Shown here one piece after another: positions 28,106-36,644 of a stretch of DNA of 64,000 bases. How positions within the stretch are numbered: position 1 is the stretch's first letter; each line of letters begins with the position of its first letter. The notes under the pieces were generated by a model. It saw only the letters and a list, made by a program, of their open reading frames with translations, was not told the origin of the DNA and ran no database searches. The translations under genes were made by a program, and so were the position numbers. This stretch comes from Bradyrhizobium sp. CB82. Its GTDB lineage: Bacteria; Pseudomonadota; Alphaproteobacteria; Rhizobiales; Xanthobacteraceae. The stretch is taken from NCBI RefSeq assembly GCF_029714405.1, contig NZ_CP121650.1, positions 3,167,001 to 3,231,000 on the forward strand, written 5' to 3'.

Positions 28106-29050
28106 TCAGTCAAAATTGATTCGTTCGCGTTCGACGACAATCGGCCTGCGCCGAACCTGATTGAAGATGGCCACGATGTACTCGCCCATCACGCCTAGGA
28201 AGAACAATTGGACGCCGCCGAAAAAGAACAGCCCGATCACGATCGTCGGAATACCGCGCGGCCCGATATCGAAACCAGCGATCTTGAGTAGGAAAACGGC
28301 GAAGGCGTAGACGAAGCTCAAGGACGAAATGATCAATCCGAAAAAGAAGGCGCTGCGCAGCGGGACCGTGCTGAAGCTGATTGCTCCCAACAGACCCTGG
28401 TCGATCAGGCTCGACAGCCGGTTCCGCGAGATCCCATGCTTGCGCGACTGCCAGGTGTAGGGCACGCCGATCGAGCGGAAACCGCACTCGAACGGCATCA
28501 TCCGCATGAAGGGCTGGACGTCGTCGAATTGCTTCATGGCGTCGAGTACCTTGCGGTCGACCAGCTGATAGTCGCCGACGTCGGCGGGGTAGTCGACATA
28601 GGACATGCGGCTGATTAGCTTGTAATACAAATGCCGCGCCGTGCGGCCCAAGAGCGGCTCCTCGCGCCGCGCCCGGATGCCGAACACGATCTCGTAGCCT
28701 TGCTCCCAGTGTTTGACGAAGGTCGGAATGAGCGACGGCGGATCTTGCAAATCGGCCGGCAGGAACAATATGGTCGCGTCGCCGGTTGAAGCCAGCACGC
28801 CGTTATACGTGTTTCGCAGCACGCCAAAATTCCGGGCGTTCACGATCACCTTGACCGAGGGGTCTTCGGCCGCGATCTCCTTCAAGATCTCCACCGTCCG
28901 GTCGGTGGAGGCATTGTCGCAGAAGATATGCTCGCGGTCATAGCCCGGGAGCTCGGTATCCATGATCCTCTTGACAGTCGCATAACACTCGCGAATACCT
29001 GCCTCTTCATTGTAGCAGGGGGTCACAAGGCTGATCCTCTTGCGCATCAA
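28106..29050 (-). CDS. Polyprenyl-phosphate glycosyltransferase (GtrB/DPM1-like GT2)
   Basis: A 314-residue enzyme. The GT2 domain has SLVTPCYNEEAGIRE at 7-21, CDNASTDRT with D45, and FLPADLQDPP with the D100-x-Q-D103 motif typical of bactoprenol-phosphate glucosyltransferases. Two C-terminal membrane segments (about 232-256 and 266-298) match GtrB/ArnC topology. It would attach a sugar to undecaprenyl phosphate at the inner face, to be flipped and used by GT-C transferases. The two downstream genes are such candidates. The double ATG at the start leaves residue 1 or 2 as the initiator. Confidence 0.85.
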   Translation of the reverse strand: MMRKRISLVTPCYNEEAGIRECYATVKRIMDTELPGYDREHIFCDNASTDRTVEILKEIAAEDPSVKVIVNARNFGVLRNTYNGVLASTGDATILFLPADLQDPPSLIPTFVKHWEQGYEIVFGIRARREEPLLGRTARHLYYKLISRMSYVDYPADVGDYQLVDRKVLDAMKQFDDVQPFMRMMPFECGFRSIGVPYTWQSRKHGISRNRLSSLIDQGLLGAISFSTVPLRSAFFFGLIISSLSFVYAFAVFLLKIAGFDIGPRGIPTIVIGLFFFGGVQLFFLGVMGEYIVAIFNQVRRRPIVVERERINFD

Positions 29051-29220
29051 TCCTCCAACACGTCCATCGAGAAAGATCAGTCGCTTATGGGCTGAGATCG
29101 GGCAGACCGCCGCCTGGGGTGGTTAGCTCGCTGGGGTTGCCATCGTTCAATCGCCTCTTTAGCAGGTAAGCCGGCAACTTCAACCGTTCCCGGAACTGGG
29201 CTGTGGAGGTTTGGATCATA

Positions 29221-29226
29221 TTGACA
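29221..29226 (+). promoter_or_regulatory. Possible -35 element upstream of the rfbF module
   Basis: A perfect TTGACA lies in the 228-base gap between the divergent GtrB-like gene and rfbF, about 50 bases before the rfbF start. No good -10 hexamer follows at 16-18 bases, so this is only a candidate for the promoter of the four-gene plus-strand module. Confidence 0.25.
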
Positions 29227-29278
29227 AGACAGAGCCAATCGTTCTGATGTGGCCTCTTTCAGCGGGGCGAGTATGAGC

Positions 29279-30049
29279 ATGAAGGCCGTGATCTTGGCGG
29301 GCGGTTTCGGGACGCGCATCACCGAGGAGAGCCACGTCAAGCCGAAGCCCATGATCGAGATCGGCGGCAAGCCGATCTTGTGGCACATCATGAAGATTTT
29401 CTCGTCATATGACATCAACGAGTTCATCATCTGCTGCGGCTACAAGTCGTACGTCATCAAGGAATATTTCGCGAACTATTTCCTCCACATGGCGGACGTG
29501 ACATTCGACCTCGCGACCAATTCGATGGCGGTCCACAACAAGTTCGCCGAGCACTGGAAGGTGACGCTGGTCGACACCGGCCTCAATACGATGACCGGGG
29601 GGCGCCTCAAGCGCGTCAAGGACTATGTCGGCAACGAGACGTTCTGCATGACCTACGGCGACGGGCTCGCGGACGTCGATATCGGGAAGCTCCAAGCCTT
29701 TCATCGCGCCCATGGACGCCATGCGACGGTAACGGCCATTCAGCCGCCGGCCCGCTTTGGCGCGCTCGATATCGACGACGACGTCGTCCAGCATTTCGAG
29801 GAGAAGCCGCGCGGCGACGGCCGCTGGATTAATGGCGGTTTCTTCGTACTGGAGCCCGCGATCTTCGACTATCTCGGCGACGATACGACGATCTGGGAGC
29901 AGGAGCCGCTGAAGCGGTTGTCCCAAGACGGACAGTTGGCGGCCTACCGTCATTCGGGCTTCTGGGAAGCCATGGATACGCTGCGGGACAAGCTGCACCT
30001 GGAGCAGCTTTGGGACGCCGGGCGGGCCCCGTGGAAGAGCTGGCAATGA
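29279..30049 (+). CDS. rfbF: Glucose-1-phosphate cytidylyltransferase
   Basis: A 256-residue enzyme making CDP-glucose from CTP and glucose-1-phosphate. MKAVILAGGFGTRI is the nucleotide-binding start and HVKPKPMIEIGGKPILWHIM is specific to the RfbF/DdhA group. YGDGLADVD and WINGGFFVLEP supply metal and sugar contacts. The ATG at 29279 matches the usual MKAVILAGG start; an ATG two codons earlier (29273) is also served by the GGGGCGAG sequence upstream. The stop overlaps the rfbG ATG as ATGA. It opens the CDP-deoxysugar module and is the first plus-strand gene after a long minus-strand run. Confidence 0.95.
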   Translation: MKAVILAGGFGTRITEESHVKPKPMIEIGGKPILWHIMKIFSSYDINEFIICCGYKSYVIKEYFANYFLHMADVTFDLATNSMAVHNKFAEHWKVTLVDTGLNTMTGGRLKRVKDYVGNETFCMTYGDGLADVDIGKLQAFHRAHGRHATVTAIQPPARFGALDIDDDVVQHFEEKPRGDGRWINGGFFVLEPAIFDYLGDDTTIWEQEPLKRLSQDGQLAAYRHSGFWEAMDTLRDKLHLEQLWDAGRAPWKSWQ

Positions 30050-31131
30050 CTCCCTCCTTCTGGAAGCACAAACGCGTTCTCGTCACTGGTCACACCGGCT
30101 TCAAGGGCGGCTGGCTGGTCGCGTGGCTGCGCCATCTCGGGGCGGAGGTCGCGGGGCTCGCTTTGCCGCCTGCGACGACCCCCAATTTGTTCGATCTGAC
30201 CGAAAGCGCGCAGGATGTCGTCTCTGTGTTCGGCGACATCCGCGATCTTGCCGCCGTCAAGGCGGTATTTGACCAGTTCCAGCCCGAGATCGTGTTTCAC
30301 ATGGCAGCGCAGGCGATCGTGCGCGCCTCGTATGAAGATCCGGTCGGCACCTACGCAACCAACGTCATGGGAACCGTTCACGTATTTGAGGCGGTGCGGA
30401 CAGCCGGCGTACGCGTGCTGGTCAATATTACCAGCGACAAGTGCTACGACAACAAGGAGTGGGTCTGGGGCTACCGCGAGTCCGACCCGCTCGGCGGCAA
30501 GGATCCGTATTCGAGCAGCAAGGGCTGTGCTGAGTTGGTCACGGCGGCCTATCGAGCATCGTTCTTTTGCGGAGCCAATCGAATCGGCTTTGCCAGCGCC
30601 AGGGCAGGCAACGTGATCGGGGGCGGGGACTGGGCGCCCGACCGGCTGGTCCCCGATATCATCGCGGCAATCCGCAACGGGCAGCCGGTGCCGGTGCGTA
30701 ATCCCGATGCGGTGCGGCCGTGGCAGCACGTGCTCGAGCCGTTGTCCGGCTATCTTCTGCTCGCCGAGCATCTCTGGCGGGATCCCGTCGCCTACTCAAG
30801 CGAATGGAATTTTGGTCCTGATCCCGACAGTGTCCGCTCGGTGCGCTGGCTGGTCGACCGCATGGCCGTCTTGTGGGGCGTTCAGCCGCAGCAGATGCCG
30901 CAGCCTGGACAGCACCCGCACGAGGCGCGCCTCCTGGCGCTGGACAGCGCCAAGGCGCGGGCGCATCTCGGCTGGTCGCCACGATGGGGCTTGGAGCGCG
31001 CTGCAGCGGCTGTGGTGGAGTGGTACAAGGCGTTCGATCGCGGCGCCGCAGTCAGGCCGGTCATGATTGACCAGATCGACTCTTTCATGAACACGAAGCG
31101 GGACGAGCCCGCTACTTCCCGGCCCGAATAG
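30046..31131 (+). CDS. rfbG: CDP-glucose 4,6-dehydratase
   Basis: A 361-residue extended SDR that converts CDP-glucose to CDP-4-keto-6-deoxyglucose. VTGHTGFKGGW at 13-23 is the distinctive NAD-binding motif of RfbG/DdhB. Y155 and K159 in DPYSSSKG are catalytic, and NITSDKCYDNKEW is also typical. It is ATGA-coupled to rfbF. In Yersinia and Salmonella the next step is RfbH/DdhC 3-deoxygenation, but no such gene follows here. Instead a methyltransferase and an oxidoreductase do, so the 4-keto-6-deoxy product is probably C-methylated directly. Confidence 0.95.
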   Translation: MTPSFWKHKRVLVTGHTGFKGGWLVAWLRHLGAEVAGLALPPATTPNLFDLTESAQDVVSVFGDIRDLAAVKAVFDQFQPEIVFHMAAQAIVRASYEDPVGTYATNVMGTVHVFEAVRTAGVRVLVNITSDKCYDNKEWVWGYRESDPLGGKDPYSSSKGCAELVTAAYRASFFCGANRIGFASARAGNVIGGGDWAPDRLVPDIIAAIRNGQPVPVRNPDAVRPWQHVLEPLSGYLLLAEHLWRDPVAYSSEWNFGPDPDSVRSVRWLVDRMAVLWGVQPQQMPQPGQHPHEARLLALDSAKARAHLGWSPRWGLERAAAAVVEWYKAFDRGAAVRPVMIDQIDSFMNTKRDEPATSRPE

Positions 31132-31147
31132 GCCCAAACCGGATCAA

Positions 31148-32401
31148 ATGAACATGACGACCACGTCGACGAGACCGCTCACCGAGATCAGAGGCTGCGA
31201 GGTCTGCGGCAATACGCAGCTCGTTCCCGTACTCGATCTGGGGCTGCATCCGCTGTGCGACGATCTCGTGACGGTCGGCGATTCCCGTCAGTGTCGCGAA
31301 TACCCGATCAAGATCGATTTCTGTCCGACCTGCGCCACGGCGCATCAGCGCTTCCAGGTGCCGAAGGAGGACCTGTTCCCCAAGAACTACCACTATCGCT
31401 CGCGCTTCACCGCAGACGTGCTGTCGGGCATGCGAGGACTGGTGGCGACCTGCGCGGAGCGGATGGGGCCCTTGACCGGCAAGGTCGTGCTCGACATCGG
31501 CTGCAATGACGGCAGCCTGCTCGACTTCTTCCGTGAAGCCGGCGCGAAGACGGCCGGCATCGAGCCGACGGGCGCGGCCCAGGACGCGGCGGCCAAAGGT
31601 CATTTCGTGGTGCAGAACTATCTCGGCACAGACACCGCCGCGGAGATCCGTCGCGGCGTCGGCACGCCCGACATCATCACCTTCACCAACGTGTTCGCCC
31701 ACATCGAGGATCTTTCGGGTGTGCTGTCAGCGCTGAAGTCGCTGCTCGGGCCGAACACCGCCATCGTGATCGAAAATCACTATCTCGGCGCGGTGCTGGA
31801 CCGGCATCAGTTCGACACCTTCTATCACGAACATCCGCGCACCTATTCGTACAACTCGTTCAGCTTCATCGCCAAGTCGCTCGGCCTCGACATCGTGAAC
31901 GCGGAATTCCCTGCGCGCTATGGCGGCAACATTCGCGTGATCCTCGGCCGAGCTGCTCAGAAGACGAGCGATCCCGTCGAGGACGGTGTGATCGCACGGG
32001 AAAGCAATTTTCTCACCGACTTCGGAAAGCTCGCGCGCGATGTCGATCTCTGGAAGGCCCGCAAGGGCGAGGAGTTGAAGCGGATTTTCGCCACCCATGG
32101 CCCGATCCGGGCCAAGGCGTTCCCCGGTCGTGCGGCGATCCTGGTCAAGCTACTCGGTCTGACCGAAAGCGAGATCGTCGCTGTTCACGAGAAGCCCGGC
32201 TCGATCAAGATCGGAACTTATGTGCCGGGTACCCGCATTCCGATCGTCTCCGACGACGAGCTATTCGCGCGCGGCGACCAGGGCAAGCCGCTGCTCAATC
32301 TCGCCTGGCACATTTCCCGCGAAATCCGGCAATATCTCTCCGACAACGGATACGGAGGACCGGTGATCGACGTTCTCAGCTCCGACGACTTCGATGCCTG
32401 A
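31148..32401 (+). CDS. Sugar C-methyltransferase (NovU/TylC3 type, zinc-binding N-terminus)
   Basis: A 417-residue three-part protein. The N-terminal zinc-binding region has C17/C20 in CEVCG and C59/C62 in FCPTCA. The SAM domain has VLDIGCNDGSLLDF at 114-127. The C-terminal domain (from about 250) carries the GGNIRVILG and KIGTYVPGTRIP segments. This architecture belongs to C-methyltransferases acting on NDP-4-keto-6-deoxysugars at C3 or C5, with a conserved histidine/tyrosine region such as FYHEHPRTYSYNSF. Following rfbG it most likely makes a methyl-branched CDP-4-keto-6-deoxyhexose. The methylated carbon cannot be told here. Confidence 0.87.
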   Translation: MNMTTTSTRPLTEIRGCEVCGNTQLVPVLDLGLHPLCDDLVTVGDSRQCREYPIKIDFCPTCATAHQRFQVPKEDLFPKNYHYRSRFTADVLSGMRGLVATCAERMGPLTGKVVLDIGCNDGSLLDFFREAGAKTAGIEPTGAAQDAAAKGHFVVQNYLGTDTAAEIRRGVGTPDIITFTNVFAHIEDLSGVLSALKSLLGPNTAIVIENHYLGAVLDRHQFDTFYHEHPRTYSYNSFSFIAKSLGLDIVNAEFPARYGGNIRVILGRAAQKTSDPVEDGVIARESNFLTDFGKLARDVDLWKARKGEELKRIFATHGPIRAKAFPGRAAILVKLLGLTESEIVAVHEKPGSIKIGTYVPGTRIPIVSDDELFARGDQGKPLLNLAWHISREIRQYLSDNGYGGPVIDVLSSDDFDA

Positions 32402-33326
32402 GGCCGCCGTATTCACGATCCTCGGATCGGGTTTCGGGATGTACGGATATTTGCCCGCGCTCATCGAGTGCGGGACGAAGGTGGTGTTGCCGGAGCGCTA
32501 TCGATCTACCGTCGGTGGGCGGCCGGAGTTGGTTCAGTACGTGTCGCAGGTCGCGTGGTGCGCAACCACGGAGCAGGCGCTGGCGCGAGCCAACGGCGCA
32601 GTGGTTGCGCTCCGCCCGGCCGACCAGGCCGACTGGATTCCGCGGCTCGCCCGTATGACTGATATCCGCGACCTGATCCTGGAAAAGCCGGTCGCGCCCA
32701 CGCCGCAGCACGCCGCCTCCCTGCTCGACGAGTTGGAGCGGGCCGGAAAGCGCTACCGTGTCGGTTACACCTTCCGCTTCCTACCCTGGGCAGAGCGGCT
32801 CCGCGTAGCCCTCGGTTCAGGTGTCGACGGCATTTCTCTCGACTGGATGTTCCTTGCGCACCATTACCGCGCCAATCTCGACAACTGGAAGCGGTTCGAC
32901 GCCAGCGGTGGCGGCGCACTTCGCTTCTACGGCATCCACCTGATCGCGCTCTTGGCCGAGTGCGGTTACGACGAGGTATCGGAGTCAGCACTCTCCGGAC
33001 CCTCGGACGCCGAGACGGTTGCCTGGGAAGCGACCTTCACCGGAAAGGCTTTGAGCCCCTTCGTGCTGAAGATCGATACCCGCGCGGGGGAAACGTGCTT
33101 CAGGATCAACGCGCGACAGCGCGCTGAAGGAGACAGGATCATCGCGGACCAGGCCGATCCATTCTCCTCGGTGCAGCAAACGACCGTGCACGTCCGCGAC
33201 CCTCGCGTCGAAGTGCTGAACCGGCTATGCCGATCGCTGGACGAGGCGGACGGCGGCTACACGCAGCGTCAGCGCGCCATTGTCCGACTCTGGACGCATG
33301 TGGAGGAGCAGTCGCGGCGCCGCTAA
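32394..33326 (+). CDS. Gfo/Idh/MocA-family oxidoreductase, probable 4-keto-sugar reductase
   Basis: A 310-residue protein overlapping the methyltransferase by eight bases. FTILGSGFGMYGYLPAL is a Rossmann-type nucleotide-binding start, DLILEKPVAP is the EKP motif that marks the family, and GGGALRFYGIHLIALL holds the substrate-binding histidine. As last gene of the CDP-sugar module it may reduce the branched 4-keto-sugar to the final CDP-deoxysugar, although 4-reductases of such pathways are usually SDRs, so a different redox step is possible. Its stop codon lies inside the stem of a 14-bp hairpin that may end the transcript. Confidence 0.75.
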   Translation: MPEAAVFTILGSGFGMYGYLPALIECGTKVVLPERYRSTVGGRPELVQYVSQVAWCATTEQALARANGAVVALRPADQADWIPRLARMTDIRDLILEKPVAPTPQHAASLLDELERAGKRYRVGYTFRFLPWAERLRVALGSGVDGISLDWMFLAHHYRANLDNWKRFDASGGGALRFYGIHLIALLAECGYDEVSESALSGPSDAETVAWEATFTGKALSPFVLKIDTRAGETCFRINARQRAEGDRIIADQADPFSSVQQTTVHVRDPRVEVLNRLCRSLDEADGGYTQRQRAIVRLWTHVEEQSRRR

Positions 33327-33454
33327 AGCGCGATGAGATGAGGATGAATCGTCATCGCGCTTTAGGTGGTTGTTCGCGCATGATCTCCGCGCAAACGCGT
33401 TCCGCGTTTGTCGCGAGGGAAAACCGCTTCGCACTTTTCCGGATCATGCTTTAG
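33323..33454. repeat. Interspersed composite palindromic repeat, copy 1
   Basis: Two parts are visible. A perfect 14-bp stem (33323-33336 with 33352-33365, loop 15) overlaps the stop of the preceding gene. A conserved block of about 75 bases follows, containing CAAACGCGTTCCGCGTTTG and bounded by GCATGATC and GATCATGC. The block recurs almost base for base at 44564-44634, also preceded by an AAGCGCGA/TCGCGCTT hairpin. It lies between convergent genes, so the first hairpin may serve as a bidirectional terminator. Confidence 0.8.
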
Positions 33455-33463
33455 GTTTCTGGG

Positions 33464-34798
33464 CTATCGAGGTGCCAGGTCCAGCGCCTGCCGACGCGCG
33501 GCCGTCCAGATGTCGCTGTCCACCCTTGGATTCTGGACCTCGGGATAAGGCCGATAGCTTTTCTCCACAACCTCGAGCGAAGAGCCGGGAAGCAGGATGG
33601 CGGACCTGTAGGCCTCATACGACCACGTCAGCCACAGCCAGAAAATTATGGATGTCGTCGCCAAGCGCGACCGCATCGACTGCCCGAGTTCGCAACAAGA
33701 AACGACCAGGAGGATACCGTAAGCGAAGGCGGGAAGCGCAAGGTGACGGTCACGCGCGTAAGAGTATGAAAACAACGTGCCGCCGAGAATCGTAAGCACC
33801 AAAATCACCAACCACACGGGAACATCCCGTCTTTTGATCCGCATAGCTAGTCCGATGGCGATCAGGACAGTTGAGGCGGTATGCAACAGCATGTGATAGG
33901 TCACGTGCGAGATGATGATGCCCCATTGGGTTGCGCGAAACAGCAGCGCCGCGAGCTGCGCGGTCACATTATAGACGTAGAGCCTGTAGACGGCATGCCC
34001 GGGAAACAGGCTCATTCGCTGCTCGTGAGTCAGATAATCGAAGAAGTATCCGACCGACTCGTTGACCCCGCCGGCCCCGATGGATGGGCCGAGCACGAGG
34101 GCGCGCAAGAGCAGATAGCCCGCCGTTATGCCGCCAAACACAAGCGCCGCCCTGATCGGCGCGGTGCGCAGGAAATAGAGATAGAAGATCGCGAGTGCGA
34201 GACCGTTCTCTTTCGATAGCACTGCAACCGCAAAGGCCAGCGCGCAGAGCACAAGCTTGGTGTTGATGGACTGCTCGGACAAAATCGTGGTCAGGGCGGC
34301 CGCAAAGCAGATCAAGATGATGACGTGCGGCAGCTCGCTGATCCAAATGAGGGAGCCAGGCAGGAAGGGAGATCCAAGCGTAAAGGTTACCAGCAGGAGG
34401 GAAGATTCCCAGGGCAGGCGAAGTTGCCGAACAACGACAAAGCCGAGCCACATCAGCAAGAGGAACGCGGCGAATTGCACCCAGCGATAGGGTGCGAGTT
34501 CCATGCCGAACAGAAGGTACAGACTCTTCAGAAAGATTTCCGCCACCGGCCGGTAGAACGGGCTCTGCAGGATCCAGGCGGGCGAAAGCGGGAGTTCCCA
34601 AAAACTCTGCTTTCGCAGCTTGGTGAACCAAATGAGATCGTCGTTCGGCTCGAAGGGCTGCTTGAGCATGACGTAAAAGAGCAACCCGGCGAGCAAGACG
34701 GTTCCGATCGCCATGACGGTGAGCAGGGCTGCGCGAGGTTCGATCCGCCCAGTCCAGCCTTGCAGCTCGATCCGCTCATCCACGGTCTTTTCACTCAT
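33464..34798 (-). CDS. GT-C-like integral membrane protein
   Basis: A 444-residue protein with about ten to eleven hydrophobic segments. After the first (about 24-44) comes PFEPNDDLIWF, with D53-D54 where GT-C enzymes keep catalytic aspartates. Further features are FYRPVAEIF and a central GPSIGAGGVNESVGYFFDYL loop. It forms a pair with the related-looking gene at 34918-36591. Probably a periplasmic glycosyltransferase acting on a polyprenyl-linked donor. Identity of the sugar is unknown and no donor-making GtrB lies in this transcript, so the enzyme at 28106-29050 or another may serve it. Confidence 0.6.
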   Translation of the reverse strand: MSEKTVDERIELQGWTGRIEPRAALLTVMAIGTVLLAGLLFYVMLKQPFEPNDDLIWFTKLRKQSFWELPLSPAWILQSPFYRPVAEIFLKSLYLLFGMELAPYRWVQFAAFLLLMWLGFVVVRQLRLPWESSLLLVTFTLGSPFLPGSLIWISELPHVIILICFAAALTTILSEQSINTKLVLCALAFAVAVLSKENGLALAIFYLYFLRTAPIRAALVFGGITAGYLLLRALVLGPSIGAGGVNESVGYFFDYLTHEQRMSLFPGHAVYRLYVYNVTAQLAALLFRATQWGIIISHVTYHMLLHTASTVLIAIGLAMRIKRRDVPVWLVILVLTILGGTLFSYSYARDRHLALPAFAYGILLVVSCCELGQSMRSRLATTSIIFWLWLTWSYEAYRSAILLPGSSLEVVEKSYRPYPEVQNPRVDSDIWTAARRQALDLAPR

Positions 34799-34917
34799 TG
34801 TTTCGACCTAGGGGCATGGAGGTATCCTCGGGATGCGGGATCGGCAGCGGGGCCGCCACTGCATTACCAAAGGCGATCGGTGCGGTCGATTTGTTTTCGG
34901 CTGCGGGGGCGCGGCTA

Positions 34918-36591
34918 TCATCGATTGCTGCAGCATGGCGCCTGACAGACGCCCCCGATCGCCGCGGTCTCTCGCTCCACGCGAATGGCGCGGTCGCCCG
35001 ATGCGCCAAGCCACTGGCCGATGGTCCGAAAAAAGCCCGGCGGCTCTCGGATGGCAACCAGGCTGGCCGTTTCGATCTGGCCGTTCGAGGTAAAGCCGCC
35101 GAACCCATATTGCGGATCGGAGCGATGGCTCTCGCAAAGTGCGGCGAGGGCGGTGATCACGGGCGGAACGGCAGATTTGGCGTAGTCGTTCGTCGCGGGG
35201 TCAAGAACTTCCCGGTTAGAGATCGCAAGGTTCGGGCCGCTCTTTCCTGCGTTGACCAGGAAGGAAAGTTCGTAGAACGGGAAGAAGCGGCCGAACGCGC
35301 GGTACTCCCTGTCCGCCTCCACGACCAGCATCATCGTCCCCGGAGGCGAGGGATTCTGCGTGAACTCTTCGAGCAGCATGTGGGTCTCGCGCGCGTCCGC
35401 GAGCAGCCGTTGCGTGAAGGACAAGTCGAGCAGCAGAAACCCCGCCGCGATTGCCGCGGCTGCCCGCCATAAGAACCGCGGGGGCATGATCAACCGCAAT
35501 ACAGCAACGATGACGAATCCGCTCACCATCAACAGCGTCGTCTGGTGGCGCGTTTCCCATAATCCGGTAAAGCGAGGCGGCTGACCGACCATCACGTAGG
35601 GGAATAGCGCGCAAATGATGAGCGCTCCTGCGGCGGCGAGCGTCACGGCCGTGACGATCCAGCGCGGCCTGTCCAGATGATCGCCCTTTGTCGCCAGGGG
35701 CAGCCGCCAGAGCCATGCCAATGCGGCGAAGGCCGTGATTGCCATTGCAGCCGCGACTACAAGCTCCGGCAGGTCGCCCCGCGTGGGCAGAAGCGTGCCG
35801 GCATCCCTGAACTGGTCGATGAAGGCGACGGCTGTTTGCTTGAGCGCGGCCGGAATGCTCATCCTGAACTTGTTGTAGTTCGCGTAGAGACCGCTGGTCG
35901 GCTCGAGCAGCTGCTTTGCCGGCCAATAGACAAGGGGCAGCAAGAGGAGTTCGCCCCTGCCGGCCACGCCCCACAGCATCGCGCTGATGCGCTGATCGAG
36001 CGGAGAGGAATGCTCCGTTTCCCGCCAAGCCGCGAGCGCGACGATCGCAGGGGCAACCCATGCCAGCACAAGAAACGAGTTGGTCGAAAAGGCCATCGTC
36101 AGAAGAACGACGATCGCGACTCGTTGCGGGATCGAGGAGCGGTTCAGATCGCGCAGCAAAAGCACGAGCCCAAGCGCGAAAAACAGGCTTGAGAACGCGT
36201 ATGGGATGGTCGACAGAATGAAGCGCGCCTGGTTGAGCGGCGCCAGGGCGGTCAACAGCGCAGCCCAGAATGCACTCGCCGCCGACCATTGGGTGACCCG
36301 TCTGATGATGTTGTAGATTAGTGGCGGCAGGGCGCACCACAGTACCAGCGCGGCAATGATCCAGACGCGCGGCTGTGCCAGGTCCGCAAAGGGGGCGGCC
36401 AACACAAATTGTTCGCGGCGCCCCATCTGCTTGAAGAACTCCCAGAACGTGCCGAGTTCGGAATACGCCAGCAAAACCCAGTCATCCCAGAGCGCCTGGT
36501 TGATCAGGATGATCGGCCCCCAGGCGGCAAGGACGGCAAGTACCAGCAAAGCCTGGTATTTGACGTCACAATCTGCAGCTTTCATGCTCAT
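34918..36591 (-). CDS. GT-C-like integral membrane protein
   Basis: A 557-residue protein read from MSMKAADCDV; upstream codons overlap the previous gene and look non-coding. About twelve hydrophobic segments are followed by a soluble C-terminal domain of about 120 residues. The first loop reads NQALWDDWVLLAY with D36-D37, the same acidic pair seen in the three other GT-C-like proteins of this window. It lies 53 bases after the SDR at 36645-37484 and may be the tail of the second nonulosonate operon. If so, it could be the transferase that uses or decorates that operon's product. Confidence 0.6.
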   Translation of the reverse strand: MSMKAADCDVKYQALLVLAVLAAWGPIILINQALWDDWVLLAYSELGTFWEFFKQMGRREQFVLAAPFADLAQPRVWIIAALVLWCALPPLIYNIIRRVTQWSAASAFWAALLTALAPLNQARFILSTIPYAFSSLFFALGLVLLLRDLNRSSIPQRVAIVVLLTMAFSTNSFLVLAWVAPAIVALAAWRETEHSSPLDQRISAMLWGVAGRGELLLLPLVYWPAKQLLEPTSGLYANYNKFRMSIPAALKQTAVAFIDQFRDAGTLLPTRGDLPELVVAAAMAITAFAALAWLWRLPLATKGDHLDRPRWIVTAVTLAAAGALIICALFPYVMVGQPPRFTGLWETRHQTTLLMVSGFVIVAVLRLIMPPRFLWRAAAAIAAGFLLLDLSFTQRLLADARETHMLLEEFTQNPSPPGTMMLVVEADREYRAFGRFFPFYELSFLVNAGKSGPNLAISNREVLDPATNDYAKSAVPPVITALAALCESHRSDPQYGFGGFTSNGQIETASLVAIREPPGFFRTIGQWLGASGDRAIRVERETAAIGGVCQAPCCSNR

Positions 36592-36644
36592 GGAATCAGT
36601 CACGCTGGCTTTCGGCGCTCGTGGGCAGTCGGACGCGGCCGCCT

